Shown piece by piece: positions 1 to 5,190 of a stretch of 5,254 bases of DNA. The notes under the pieces were generated by a model that saw nothing but the letters and a program-made list of their open reading frames with translations, ran no database searches and was not told the DNA's origin. How positions within the stretch are numbered: position 1 is the first letter of the stretch; each line of letters opens with the position of its first letter. The translations under genes were made by a program, and so were the position numbers. The stretch lies in assembly GCA_024743015.1 (NCBI GenBank), contig JANSXJ010000268.1:1-5254 (forward strand), read 5' to 3'. The stretch is from Hyphomonas sp. GTDB taxonomy: Bacteria > Pseudomonadota > Alphaproteobacteria > Caulobacterales > Hyphomonadaceae.

Positions 1-61
1 CTTGAGCACTCAATAGAGACATAGATGTAAACGCGAAGGCGATGAGGATCAGGCGAATCAT
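1..61 (-). CDS. 5' end of a secreted/envelope protein gene, signal peptide visible (partial)
   Basis: Reading leftwards from an ATG at 61, the frame stays open to the window edge for 20 codons: MIRLILIAFAFTSMSLLSAQ. This has the shape of a signal peptide: one Arg near the start, a hydrophobic core from about residue 4 to 17, then a small-residue stretch (LLSAQ) that resembles the approach to a signal peptidase I site. A ribosome binding site AAAGGA (plus-strand 69-74) lies 7 bases before the ATG, which supports the start. The gene is divergent from purM. In several alphaproteobacteria the gene next to purM in this orientation encodes a DUF2066 protein, and that would fit, but the 20 residues shown cannot establish the family. 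A lipoprotein is less likely because no lipobox Cys is seen within the available residues. The reality of the gene is fairly secure; its function is unknown. Confidence 0.72.
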   Translation of the reverse strand, partial: MIRLILIAFAFTSMSLLSAQ

Positions 62-165
62 GTGGCGGTCCTTTAAACTCGATACTGTTCTATCAACAGT
101 CTTGGTGCGCGTGAACCGTTGATGCATGCTGGTCAGCAGCAAAAGGCCATGCTAACGCGCGCGCC
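62..165. promoter_or_regulatory. Divergent intergenic region between the signal-peptide gene and purM, with inverted repeats
   Basis: This 104-bp gap must hold the promoters of two divergent genes. It contains a perfect 6-bp inverted repeat ACTGTT-CTATC-AACAGT (84-89 and 95-100), overlapped by a second, shorter one, GATA-CTGTTC-TATC (81-84 and 91-94). A further small palindrome, TGCTG-GT-CAGCA, lies at 127-138. A weak minus-strand promoter candidate is TTCACG / 17 bp / TAGAAC, which would overlap the first repeat; each box matches 4 of 6 consensus bases. I found no convincing plus-strand -35/-10 pair for purM. The repeats do not resemble the E. coli PurR operator (ACGCAAACGTTTGCGT), and I recognise no riboswitch. 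Operator function is inference from position and symmetry only. Confidence 0.35.
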
Positions 166-169
166 ATGA
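149..169 (+). other. Possible six-codon leader ORF overlapping the purM start
   Basis: ATG at 149 opens a frame M-L-T-R-A-P-stop whose TGA (167-169) overlaps the purM ATG (166-168) as ATGA. The purine-rich AAAAGG at 141-146 is only 2 bases from this ATG, which is too close for an ideal ribosome site, and 19 bases from the purM ATG, which is too far. The frame is so short that it could easily arise by chance, so it is listed as a candidate for translational coupling, not as a gene. Confidence 0.15.
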
Positions 170-1194
170 CGAAAAACGCTTCTGATTCCCTGTCCTACCG
201 TGATGCTGGTGTCGATATTGAGGCAGGCGATGAACTCGTAAAAGCTATCGGGCCTCTCGCAAAAGCCACACGCCGGGCGGGGGTTATGGGCGGCCTTGGT
301 GGATTCGGTGCCCTTTTTGATCTCAAGAAGGATGGTTGGCAGGACCCAGTTCTTGTTTCCGGCACGGACGGAGTGGGCACTAAACTCATGCTCGCCTTCG
401 AAACCGGTATCCACGATACAGTCGGGATCGATCTGGTCGCCATGTGCGCCAATGACGTGCTCGCTCAGGGCGCTGAGCCACTGTTTTTCCTTGATTATTT
501 TGCCACTGGAAAACTCGAAACAGGGATCGCTGAACAAGTGATTTCTGGAATCGCTGACGGCTGCAAACAGGCTGGATGCGCCCTAATCGGCGGAGAAACG
601 GCCGAAATGCCAGGCATGTATCCACCGGGTCATTATGATCTGGCCGGGTTTGTTGTCGGTGCCGTTGAGCGGTCTGACATTCTTCCACGTATGGAGCAGA
701 TGCAGGCAGGCGACGTGCTGGTCGGAATTGCCTCGAGTGGACCACACTCGAACGGCTACTCGCTCATTCGCAAGGTGGTTGAGCGCACAGGCCTTGCTTA
801 TGAGGATGCCGCGCCATTTTCGAACAACGAAACGCTGGGTCGCGCTCTGCTGACACCAACGCGGCTCTATTCTGCCGCAGCGCTGCCTCTGATCAGGTCC
901 GGCCAGGTGAAAGGCCTCGCCCACATTACGGGTGGCGGGCTGACAGAAAACACACCGCGTATGTGTCCCGATCACTTGACGCCGCGGATCGATCGCAAAG
1001 CGTGGATCGCACTCCCTGTGTTTGATTGGCTGCAAAACGAAGGCAATATTGTCGAAGACGAGATGCACCGGACGTTCAATATGGGTATCGGATTGGTCTT
1101 TGCTGTGTCCAAAGACGACGCAGAGGCGGTTTTGACTGAGCTCAAATCCCTCGGCGAAGCGCCCGTCGTGATTGGCGATCTCATCGAGAAATGA
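166..1194 (+). CDS. purM: Phosphoribosylformylglycinamidine cyclo-ligase (AIR synthetase)
   Basis: PurM closes the imidazole ring: FGAM + ATP gives AIR + ADP + Pi, step five of de novo purine synthesis, in the cytosol. The 342-residue product has the usual length (E. coli about 345). Seen in order: the N-terminal YRDAGVDIEAG (11-21); the ATP/Mg loop SGTDGVGTK (65-73); the DLVAMCANDVLAQGAEPLFFLDY block (89-111); GGETAEMPG (142-150); and, in the C-terminal AIRS domain, SGPHSNGYSL (191-200), ITGGG (254-258) and FNMG (304-307). No in-frame ATG, GTG or TTG lies between the upstream stop (TGA at 112-114) and 166, and family alignment from YRDAGVDI fits this start. However, there is no good Shine-Dalgarno sequence just before it. 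The gene overlaps purN by 4 bases, so the two are almost certainly one transcript. The reading frame is intact with nothing missing. Confidence 0.98.
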   Translation: MTKNASDSLSYRDAGVDIEAGDELVKAIGPLAKATRRAGVMGGLGGFGALFDLKKDGWQDPVLVSGTDGVGTKLMLAFETGIHDTVGIDLVAMCANDVLAQGAEPLFFLDYFATGKLETGIAEQVISGIADGCKQAGCALIGGETAEMPGMYPPGHYDLAGFVVGAVERSDILPRMEQMQAGDVLVGIASSGPHSNGYSLIRKVVERTGLAYEDAAPFSNNETLGRALLTPTRLYSAAALPLIRSGQVKGLAHITGGGLTENTPRMCPDHLTPRIDRKAWIALPVFDWLQNEGNIVEDEMHRTFNMGIGLVFAVSKDDAEAVLTELKSLGEAPVVIGDLIEK

Positions 1195-1796
1195 CCCCGG
1201 TTCGGCTCGCGATACTGATTTCTGGCCGCGGCACCAATATGGAAGCGATCCTGCACGCTGCAGAGGCCGATGACTATCCAGCCAAGCCGGTCTTAGTCCT
1301 GTCGAATCGACTGGACGCGAAGGGGCTAGAAACAGCTGCTCGTGCGGGCCTGTCTGCTGTCTCTGTGGACCACAAGGCGTATGGCAAGGATCGGGAGACT
1401 TTCGAGCGAGCCTTGCAATCAGTGCTGGTCGAGCACCAGATTGAAATGGTCGTCCTGGCGGGTTTCATGAGGATCCTGACGCCATGGTTCGTGAGGCAAT
1501 GGACCGGTCGTATGATCAATATCCATCCGTCGCTTTTACCAAAATACCCTGGTTTGCAGACACACCAGCGCGCCTTGGATGCTGGTGATGATGAAGCGGG
1601 TTGCTCCGTGCATTGGGTCACTGAAGGCGTTGATGAGGGCAGCGTGATTGCTCAGGCCCGCGTCCCTGTGCTTGCAAGTGACTCAGCTGAATCCCTCGCC
1701 GCCCGTGTTTTGGCCGAGGAGCACAAACTTTACCCAAAGGCGGTGGCCCTCGCTGCAGAGCAGATCCGCTCAAAGAAAAAGCCGCTTCCAGTCTGA
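1191..1796 (+). CDS. purN: Phosphoribosylglycinamide formyltransferase (GAR transformylase)
   Basis: PurN transfers a formyl group from 10-formyl-THF to GAR, giving FGAR (step three of purine synthesis). The 201-residue product is normal for the family. Visible motifs: the phosphate-binding SGRGTN (11-16), VVLAGFMRIL (87-96), and the active-site segment INIHPSLLPKYPG (109-121). The last supplies Asn110 and His112, equivalent to E. coli N106 and H108. Asp148 in VTEGVDEG matches the catalytic D144. The ATG shares bases with the purM stop (ATGA at 1191-1194), and the sequence before it has no strong ribosome site, so translation is probably coupled to purM. The C-terminus (RSKKKPLPV) is encoded by DNA that also forms one arm and the T-run of the terminator-like hairpin shared with ndk. 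The hairpin loop contains the purN stop codon. Confidence 0.98.
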   Translation: MTPVRLAILISGRGTNMEAILHAAEADDYPAKPVLVLSNRLDAKGLETAARAGLSAVSVDHKAYGKDRETFERALQSVLVEHQIEMVVLAGFMRILTPWFVRQWTGRMINIHPSLLPKYPGLQTHQRALDAGDDEAGCSVHWVTEGVDEGSVIAQARVPVLASDSAESLAARVLAEEHKLYPKAVALAAEQIRSKKKPLPV

Positions 1797-1806
1797 GAGC
1801 GGCTTT
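1771..1806 (-). terminator. Intrinsic terminator of ndk, embedded in the 3' end of purN (possibly bidirectional)
   Basis: Nine perfectly complementary bases, AAAGCCGCT (1778-1786) and AGCGGCTTT (1798-1806), flank an 11-base loop that contains the purN TGA (1794-1796). On the minus strand the stem runs into TTTTTCTTTG (1780 down to 1771, the first three T in the stem), a proper U-run for stopping ndk transcripts 23 bases after the ndk stop codon. On the plus strand the stem ends in only TTT followed by CCAG, so termination of purMN there would be weaker. Structure is seen directly; function follows from the standard hairpin-plus-U-run rule. Confidence 0.75.
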
Positions 1807-1828
1807 CCAGAACTGATTTGTGTCAAGC

Positions 1829-2251
1829 TTAGCCGACAATGTCTGCTTCGCTGAAGAACTGAGCGATTTCCAGCGCTGCGTTCTCGTCGCTATCTGAGCC
1901 GTGAGCTGAGTTTTCGCCGATAGACTTGGCGAACAGTTTGCGGATCGTGCCATCTGCAGCCTCTGCGGGGTTAGTCGCACCCATGACATCGCGATAACGC
2001 GCAACTGCATTTTCGCCCTCAAGAACCTGCACAACGACAGGCGCTGAGGTCATGAACTCGACCAGCTCGCCAAAGAATGGGCGTTCGCTGTGAACTTCGT
2101 AGAAGCGCTCGGCTTGTGCTTGGGTCATTTGAATACGGCGCTGTGCGACAATGCGCAGGCCCCCTTCTTCGATGACCTTGTTGATCGCACCAGTAAGATT
2201 GCGAGCAGTCGCATCCGGTTTGATGATCGAGAAAGTACGCGTTCCAGCCAT
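1829..2251 (-). CDS. ndk: Nucleoside diphosphate kinase
   Basis: Ndk moves the gamma-phosphate from ATP to other (d)NDPs through a phosphohistidine intermediate, balancing NTP and dNTP pools in the cytosol. The 140-residue length is typical of bacterial NDK. The sequence shows FSIIKPDA (7-14, with the conserved Lys11), [16 protein letters not shown] (57-72), the loop [15 protein letters not shown] (91-105), and the active-site signature NSAHGSDS (114-121) with catalytic His117. The ATG at 2251 is preceded by AGGAG at a 6-base spacing (plus-strand 2258-2262), which settles the start. The gene is monocistronic as far as the window shows: convergent with purN on one side, with a hairpin terminator between them, and divergent from the small membrane protein gene on the other. 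Its closeness to purMN fits nucleotide supply, although it is on the opposite strand. Confidence 0.98.
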   Translation of the reverse strand: MAGTRTFSIIKPDATARNLTGAINKVIEEGGLRIVAQRRIQMTQAQAERFYEVHSERPFFGELVEFMTSAPVVVQVLEGENAVARYRDVMGATNPAEAADGTIRKLFAKSIGENSAHGSDSDENAALEIAQFFSEADIVG

Positions 2252-2278
2252 GTCAGGCTCCTGTAGTCAAAATATAAT
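2250..2278 (+). promoter_or_regulatory. Candidate promoter for the small membrane protein gene
   Basis: A perfect TATAAT (2273-2278) lies 17 bases after ATGTCA (2250-2255), which matches the TTGACA consensus at 4 of 6 positions. Transcription would start near 2285, leaving about 116 bases of leader before the ATG at 2401. The -35 element overlaps the ndk start codon. The A/T-rich patch could also simply be the ndk leader, so this is a moderate-to-weak call. Confidence 0.3.
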
Positions 2279-2291
2279 AGAACTTGGCGCG

Positions 2292-2320
2292 CCTATAGCG
2301 ATGCATTTCAGCGGCGGCAA
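2292..2320 (-). promoter_or_regulatory. Candidate ndk promoter
   Basis: On the minus strand, TTGCCG (plus-strand 2315-2320) and TATAGG (2292-2297) are separated by exactly 17 bases; each matches the sigma-70-type consensus at 4 of 6 positions. Transcription would begin near 2285, giving a leader of about 34 bases before the ndk ATG with its AGGAG site. An 8-bp palindrome GGCGCGCC (2286-2293) overlaps the -10 edge and the start region. Prediction from sequence alone. Confidence 0.35.
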
Positions 2321-2331
2321 CCGAACTCTGC

Positions 2332-2389
2332 ACCGGAAGATCCAATCTTCATAAGGTCATGCGAGTCTGGTACGGTTGGACCGGAAGAT
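2332..2389 (+). repeat. Short repeats in the leader of the small membrane protein gene
   Basis: ACCGGAAGAT occurs twice in direct orientation (2332-2341 and 2380-2389, starts 48 bases apart). The first copy forms half of a perfect hairpin, GAAGAT-CCA-ATCTTC (2336-2341 and 2345-2350). The second copy ends directly before the AGGAG ribosome site (2390-2394). They may be regulatory, or chance repeats in a short gap; no T-run follows the hairpin, so it is not an intrinsic terminator. Confidence 0.35.
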
Positions 2390-2400
2390 AGGAGACGCTT

Positions 2401-2586
2401 ATGGGTGGAACACTCAGAATGATGCTGGCCTTCGCGGTTTTAATCGCCGCCGGATACGGGTTGTATTTCCTCTGGACCGGAACCCTGCCGGCACATACGA
2501 TGAAAGTTGCCGGAAGCTACGGCATCCTGACCCTGATCGTCTTTGTTATCACTATCATTACCAAACCCGCGGGCGAGAAACACTAA
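2401..2586 (+). CDS. Small hypothetical inner-membrane protein, two predicted TM segments
   Basis: This is a 61-residue protein that I do not recognise. It has two hydrophobic stretches long enough to cross the membrane, about residues 7-26 (ending in GLYFLW) and 35-54 (AGSYGILTLIVFVITIIT region). They are joined by a short polar loop, TGTLPAHTMK, and the tail is charged (KPAGEKH). The start is well supported: AGGAG at 2390-2394 lies 6 bases before the ATG. Conserved-looking features (FLWTGTLP, a Gly/Tyr-rich second helix) suggest a real family and not a random frame. The gene stands alone on the plus strand, divergent from ndk, and its TAA ends one base before the stop codon of the GST gene coming the other way. 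An overlapping longer frame at 2376-2591 is highly charged and unstructured and is the less likely reading. Function unknown. Confidence 0.8.
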   Translation: MGGTLRMMLAFAVLIAAGYGLYFLWTGTLPAHTMKVAGSYGILTLIVFVITIITKPAGEKH

Positions 2587-2587
2587 C

Positions 2588-3253
2588 CTAATCAGCGCTC
2601 TTTGGGCGGAACTTGGAAAGATCGACCGTCCACGGCTCGGCTTTCGCTTCCTCGATCAGCTGAACGGAGAGAGGGTGCGAGAGCACCGCTTGAGCGTATG
2701 CTTCGTGCTCCCCTTGCAGGTCGATACCATAGGTTCGAAAACGCGTTGCTACAGGCATGTAGAACGCATCGGCTGCAGACCACTCGCCAAAAAGGTATGG
2801 ACCATCCCCCTGGTATTCAGCGCGAGCATTGGTCCAGATGTCGAGGACGCGATTGATGTCCCACTTCAATCCGCCCGTCATCCTGGGTGTCGGATGAGCG
2901 GATCGAATGTCGACGCCCATATCGCTGCGAAGGTCGATGAAGCTCGCATGCATCTCAGCGCAAATACTGCGAGCTTTAGCGCGTTTGATTTCATCTACAG
3001 GCCAGACTTTACCCGGCGCAGCTTTCTCAGCGAGCCATTCGACGATCGCCAGACTGTCATGAATGACAAACCCGTCGGTTACCAGCACCGGAACACGGTG
3101 TTGAGCTGTTTCCTTGAGCAGGATCTTATAGGTTTCCTCTGGACCGAGCGGTAACACGCGCTCCTCGATATCGACGCCTGACGCCCGCGCGACCAAGAGC
3201 GCCCGGATCGACCAGGACGAATAGTTCTTATTCCCGAGATAGAGAGTCGTCAT
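2588..3253 (-). CDS. Glutathione S-transferase family protein
   Basis: This is a 221-residue soluble GST-fold protein. The N-terminal thioredoxin-like domain (about 1-78) begins LYLGNKNYSSWSIRALL, where the Ser of YSSWS (12-16) is in the position of the catalytic Ser in Ser-type GSTs. It continues with VPVL (54-57; Pro55 is the expected cis-proline) and HDSLAIVEWLAE (65-76; Ser67 in the glutathione gamma-Glu binding position). The helical C-terminal domain carries YLFGEWSAADAFYMPVATRF (153-172), the N-capping/hydrophobic-staple region common to GSTs. I prefer the ATG at 3253 over the upstream one at 3271: family members start close to the LxIGNKNYSSWS motif, and 3253 overlaps the holC stop as ATGA. 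The gene is third in the pepA-holC-GST unit. The physiological substrate is not predictable; conjugation, reductase or isomerase activity are all possible. Confidence 0.9.
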   Translation of the reverse strand: MTTLYLGNKNYSSWSIRALLVARASGVDIEERVLPLGPEETYKILLKETAQHRVPVLVTDGFVIHDSLAIVEWLAEKAAPGKVWPVDEIKRAKARSICAEMHASFIDLRSDMGVDIRSAHPTPRMTGGLKWDINRVLDIWTNARAEYQGDGPYLFGEWSAADAFYMPVATRFRTYGIDLQGEHEAYAQAVLSHPLSVQLIEEAKAEPWTVDLSKFRPKSAD

Positions 3254-3720
3254 TGTCCTGCTTCTTTCCATCCACGACCCGACTGCTGGAAATAGCGGGC
3301 AGACAGACCTGCATCCTTCGCCGCTTTGAATTGTTCTCTGGCTTTCTGGCGCGCATTGGAGTCGCCATCATCGAACATCACCATGCAGCGCTCATAGTCT
3401 GCGTCGACTGGCAAATCGACGCCGTCCATGAGCAAAGCAACCGACGCCTGATTGAGATTGTCGGCTGCGCTGCTGATCAGGATGGGCTGATCGGCAGGAT
3501 CAAGCCCCTCCGCTTCCGCCTGACCGTGCGGTAAGAAGCTCTGGTCGTCATATGTCCACAGCGCTTCATCCAGCGCGGCACGGCGTGTCACGTCGGGGCT
3601 GACCGCAAGCACGCGCCAGCCCCTTTCGAGACACTTCTCGAGCAAAGGCCCAACCGCCCGTTCCAGCGTTGTGCGCTGGAGGTGATAGAACCACCATTCG
3701 GGCTTTTGAGCCTCGCTCAT
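3250..3720 (-). CDS. holC: DNA polymerase III subunit chi
   Basis: Chi is the clamp-loader accessory subunit that contacts the single-stranded DNA-binding protein SSB and helps hand over primers at the replication fork. The 156-residue product matches the family in length and motifs: WWFYHLQRTTLERAVGPLLEK near the N-terminus (9-29), then WRVLAVSP (35-42), the diagnostic WTYDDQSFLPHG (55-66), and PILISSAADNLNQA (79-92). The C-terminal helix (about 123-139) holds several basic residues (R124, K126, R128, K132, K135), where E. coli chi binds the acidic SSB tail; applying that here is inference. GAAGG (plus-strand 3728-3732) lies 7 bases before the ATG, inside the end of pepA, and only 3 bases separate the pepA stop from this ATG. 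The stop overlaps the GST start. The E. coli partner psi (HolD) is not generally found in alphaproteobacteria, so chi probably acts without it. Confidence 0.95.
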   Translation of the reverse strand: MSEAQKPEWWFYHLQRTTLERAVGPLLEKCLERGWRVLAVSPDVTRRAALDEALWTYDDQSFLPHGQAEAEGLDPADQPILISSAADNLNQASVALLMDGVDLPVDADYERCMVMFDDGDSNARQKAREQFKAAKDAGLSARYFQQSGRGWKEAGQ

Positions 3721-3723
3721 ATC

Positions 3724-5190
3724 CTAGCCTTCATAATTGTCGGCGATCCAACGATCGAGGAGGCGTGGACCGAACCCACTCGCCCAACTCGGATCTGTTG
3801 GCGCTTTTTCGCCTTCCACCCAAGCGACCCCGGCGATATCCAGATGCGCCCAAGTCTGACCCTTTTTGATGAAACGCTGAAGGAACTGCGCCGCCGTAAT
3901 AGATCCAGCAGCGCGGCCACCAATGTTTCGCATATCCGCGAACTTGGACTTGAGCTGGCGGTCATACTCTGACCCGAGAGGCAGACGCCAGACGCGTTCG
4001 CCTTCGGCAAGGCCCGCATCGGTAAGCTGTCCTGCAAGCTTGTCATCATTGGTGAACAGACCAGCATGATGATGTCCAAGGCCAATAACGATTGCGCCTG
4101 TCAGCGTTGCCAGATCGACAATGGCTGCTGGTTTATAGTGTTCCTGCGCATACCAGAGCACATCACAGAGGACGAGGCGTCCTTCGGCATCTGTGTTCTG
4201 CACTTCAATCGTCTGACCGGACGCAGAGGTGAGGATATCGCCCGGACGAATAGCGTCGCCGTCGGGCATATTCTCGACCAGGCCGACCAGACCTACAACA
4301 TTGGCCTTGGCTTTGCGCTTAGCGAGGGCAAGCATCGCCCCAACGACTGCTGCGGAGCCCCCCATATCGCCGCGCATGTCTTCCATGCCGGCACCTGGCT
4401 TCAAGGAAATACCACCTGTATCGAAGCAGACGCCTTTGCCGACAAGCGCGACCGGCGCGTCACCCTCTTTGCCGCCCATCCAGCGCATGATCCCCAGCTT
4501 TGATTCCTTGACGCTCCCCTGCCCGACACCGAGCATTGAGTGCATGCCGAGTTTCGCCAGCTCTTTTTCGCCGAGGATCTCTATTTCCAGGCCATGCTCT
4601 GCAAGGTCTTCGATCTTTGCCGCGTAGCTGGCGGGATACAGATCATTCGGTGGCAAATTGACAAGATCGCGCGCGAGATAGGTTCCGTCAGCACCCGCAT
4701 CGAGCGGTTTGAACGCAGTCTTAGCGGTTTTGCTGTCCGTCGTGATGAAATTGATCGCGCTCAGACTCGGTTTGTCCTCGGCCTTCATTTTGGTGCGATA
4801 ATTATCAAATCGATAGGCTGCGAGTTTGGCACCGAGTGCGGCCCGAGCCGCGTTTTGCGGATCGTCGATATGCAAATCGAGAGACTTGAACCCGCTATTT
4901 GCGTGGGCTTTGTAGGTGCTCGCGCCAATCCGCTCCCAGGCTCGATCATCGCGATCTTTCACTTTGCCAGCGCCGATCAAGGCGGCGCGTTTCGCGCTGC
5001 TGCCCTTCGGCAGCACTACAAAGGCCTGCTGGCCTGACTTGCCGGAGAAACGTCCTGAAGCACTAGCCTCAGTCAGCAACCCTCCGGTCTCTTTATCCAA
5101 AGCTTCGGCCGCAGATGGCAATTTTCCACCTTCATCGACCATAAATCCGACGATTTCCGACTTAGAACCCTCGGTGAATGTAATTTTCAT
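3724..5190 (-). CDS. pepA: Leucyl aminopeptidase (M17 family, two-metal)
   Basis: A cytosolic metallopeptidase that removes N-terminal residues, leucine among those preferred, in peptide turnover. The 488-residue protein has the M17 layout: a variable N-terminal domain (about 1-150), then the catalytic domain. All key residues are present at a constant offset of 18 from E. coli PepA: metal ligands Lys252 and Asp257 (GKGVCFDTGG), Asp275 (MRGDMGG), Asp334 and Glu336 in the signature NTDAEGRL (332-339), and catalytic Lys264 (ISLK) and Arg338. I place the start at 5190 because GGAG (plus-strand 5198-5201) sits 7 bases upstream and MKITFTEG resembles family N-termini. The in-frame ATG at 5223 would add an atypical 11-residue MLTLRLKWSCC extension. 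It is the first gene of the pepA-holC-GST unit, a linkage whose pepA-holC part also occurs in E. coli. In E. coli PepA also binds DNA; nothing here tests that. Confidence 0.97.
   Translation of the reverse strand: MKITFTEGSKSEIVGFMVDEGGKLPSAAEALDKETGGLLTEASASGRFSGKSGQQAFVVLPKGSSAKRAALIGAGKVKDRDDRAWERIGASTYKAHANSGFKSLDLHIDDPQNAARAALGAKLAAYRFDNYRTKMKAEDKPSLSAINFITTDSKTAKTAFKPLDAGADGTYLARDLVNLPPNDLYPASYAAKIEDLAEHGLEIEILGEKELAKLGMHSMLGVGQGSVKESKLGIMRWMGGKEGDAPVALVGKGVCFDTGGISLKPGAGMEDMRGDMGGSAAVVGAMLALAKRKAKANVVGLVGLVENMPDGDAIRPGDILTSASGQTIEVQNTDAEGRLVLCDVLWYAQEHYKPAAIVDLATLTGAIVIGLGHHHAGLFTNDDKLAGQLTDAGLAEGERVWRLPLGSEYDRQLKSKFADMRNIGGRAAGSITAAQFLQRFIKKGQTWAHLDIAGVAWVEGEKAPTDPSWASGFGPRLLDRWIADNYEG

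Noticed and set aside
55..59. GANTC (CcrM-type methylation) site GAATC at the start of the signal-peptide gene as a cell-cycle control element
   Set aside because: GANTC sites also occur within purM and elsewhere in the window (for example GATTC near 183 and 301), and this one lies in codons 1-3, not in a promoter position.
156..164. CGCGCGC run before purM as Z-DNA or a special structure
   Set aside because: Only about four CG/GC steps long, too short to carry weight in GC-rich DNA.
583..1068. 161-residue minus-strand frame opposite purM
   Set aside because: It lies wholly antisense to a fully motif-supported purM and resembles no family; typical GC-rich shadow.
2376..2591. Alternative plus-strand frame over the small membrane protein gene
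   Set aside because: Its product is rich in Arg and Asp with no domain or membrane signature, its start lacks a ribosome site, and the overlapping 2401 frame has AGGAG plus a clear two-TM pattern.
2543..3154. 203-residue plus-strand frame opposite the GST gene
   Set aside because: It is the antisense shadow of a convincing GST coding sequence and shows no recognisable domain.
3254..3271. Longer GST start at 3271 adding MERSRT
   Set aside because: No good ribosome site precedes it, and GST relatives begin right before the LGNKNYSSWS motif, which matches the ATG at 3253.
4540..5037. 165-residue plus-strand frame opposite pepA
   Set aside because: Antisense to the pepA N-terminal domain, no ribosome site or domain; shadow frame.
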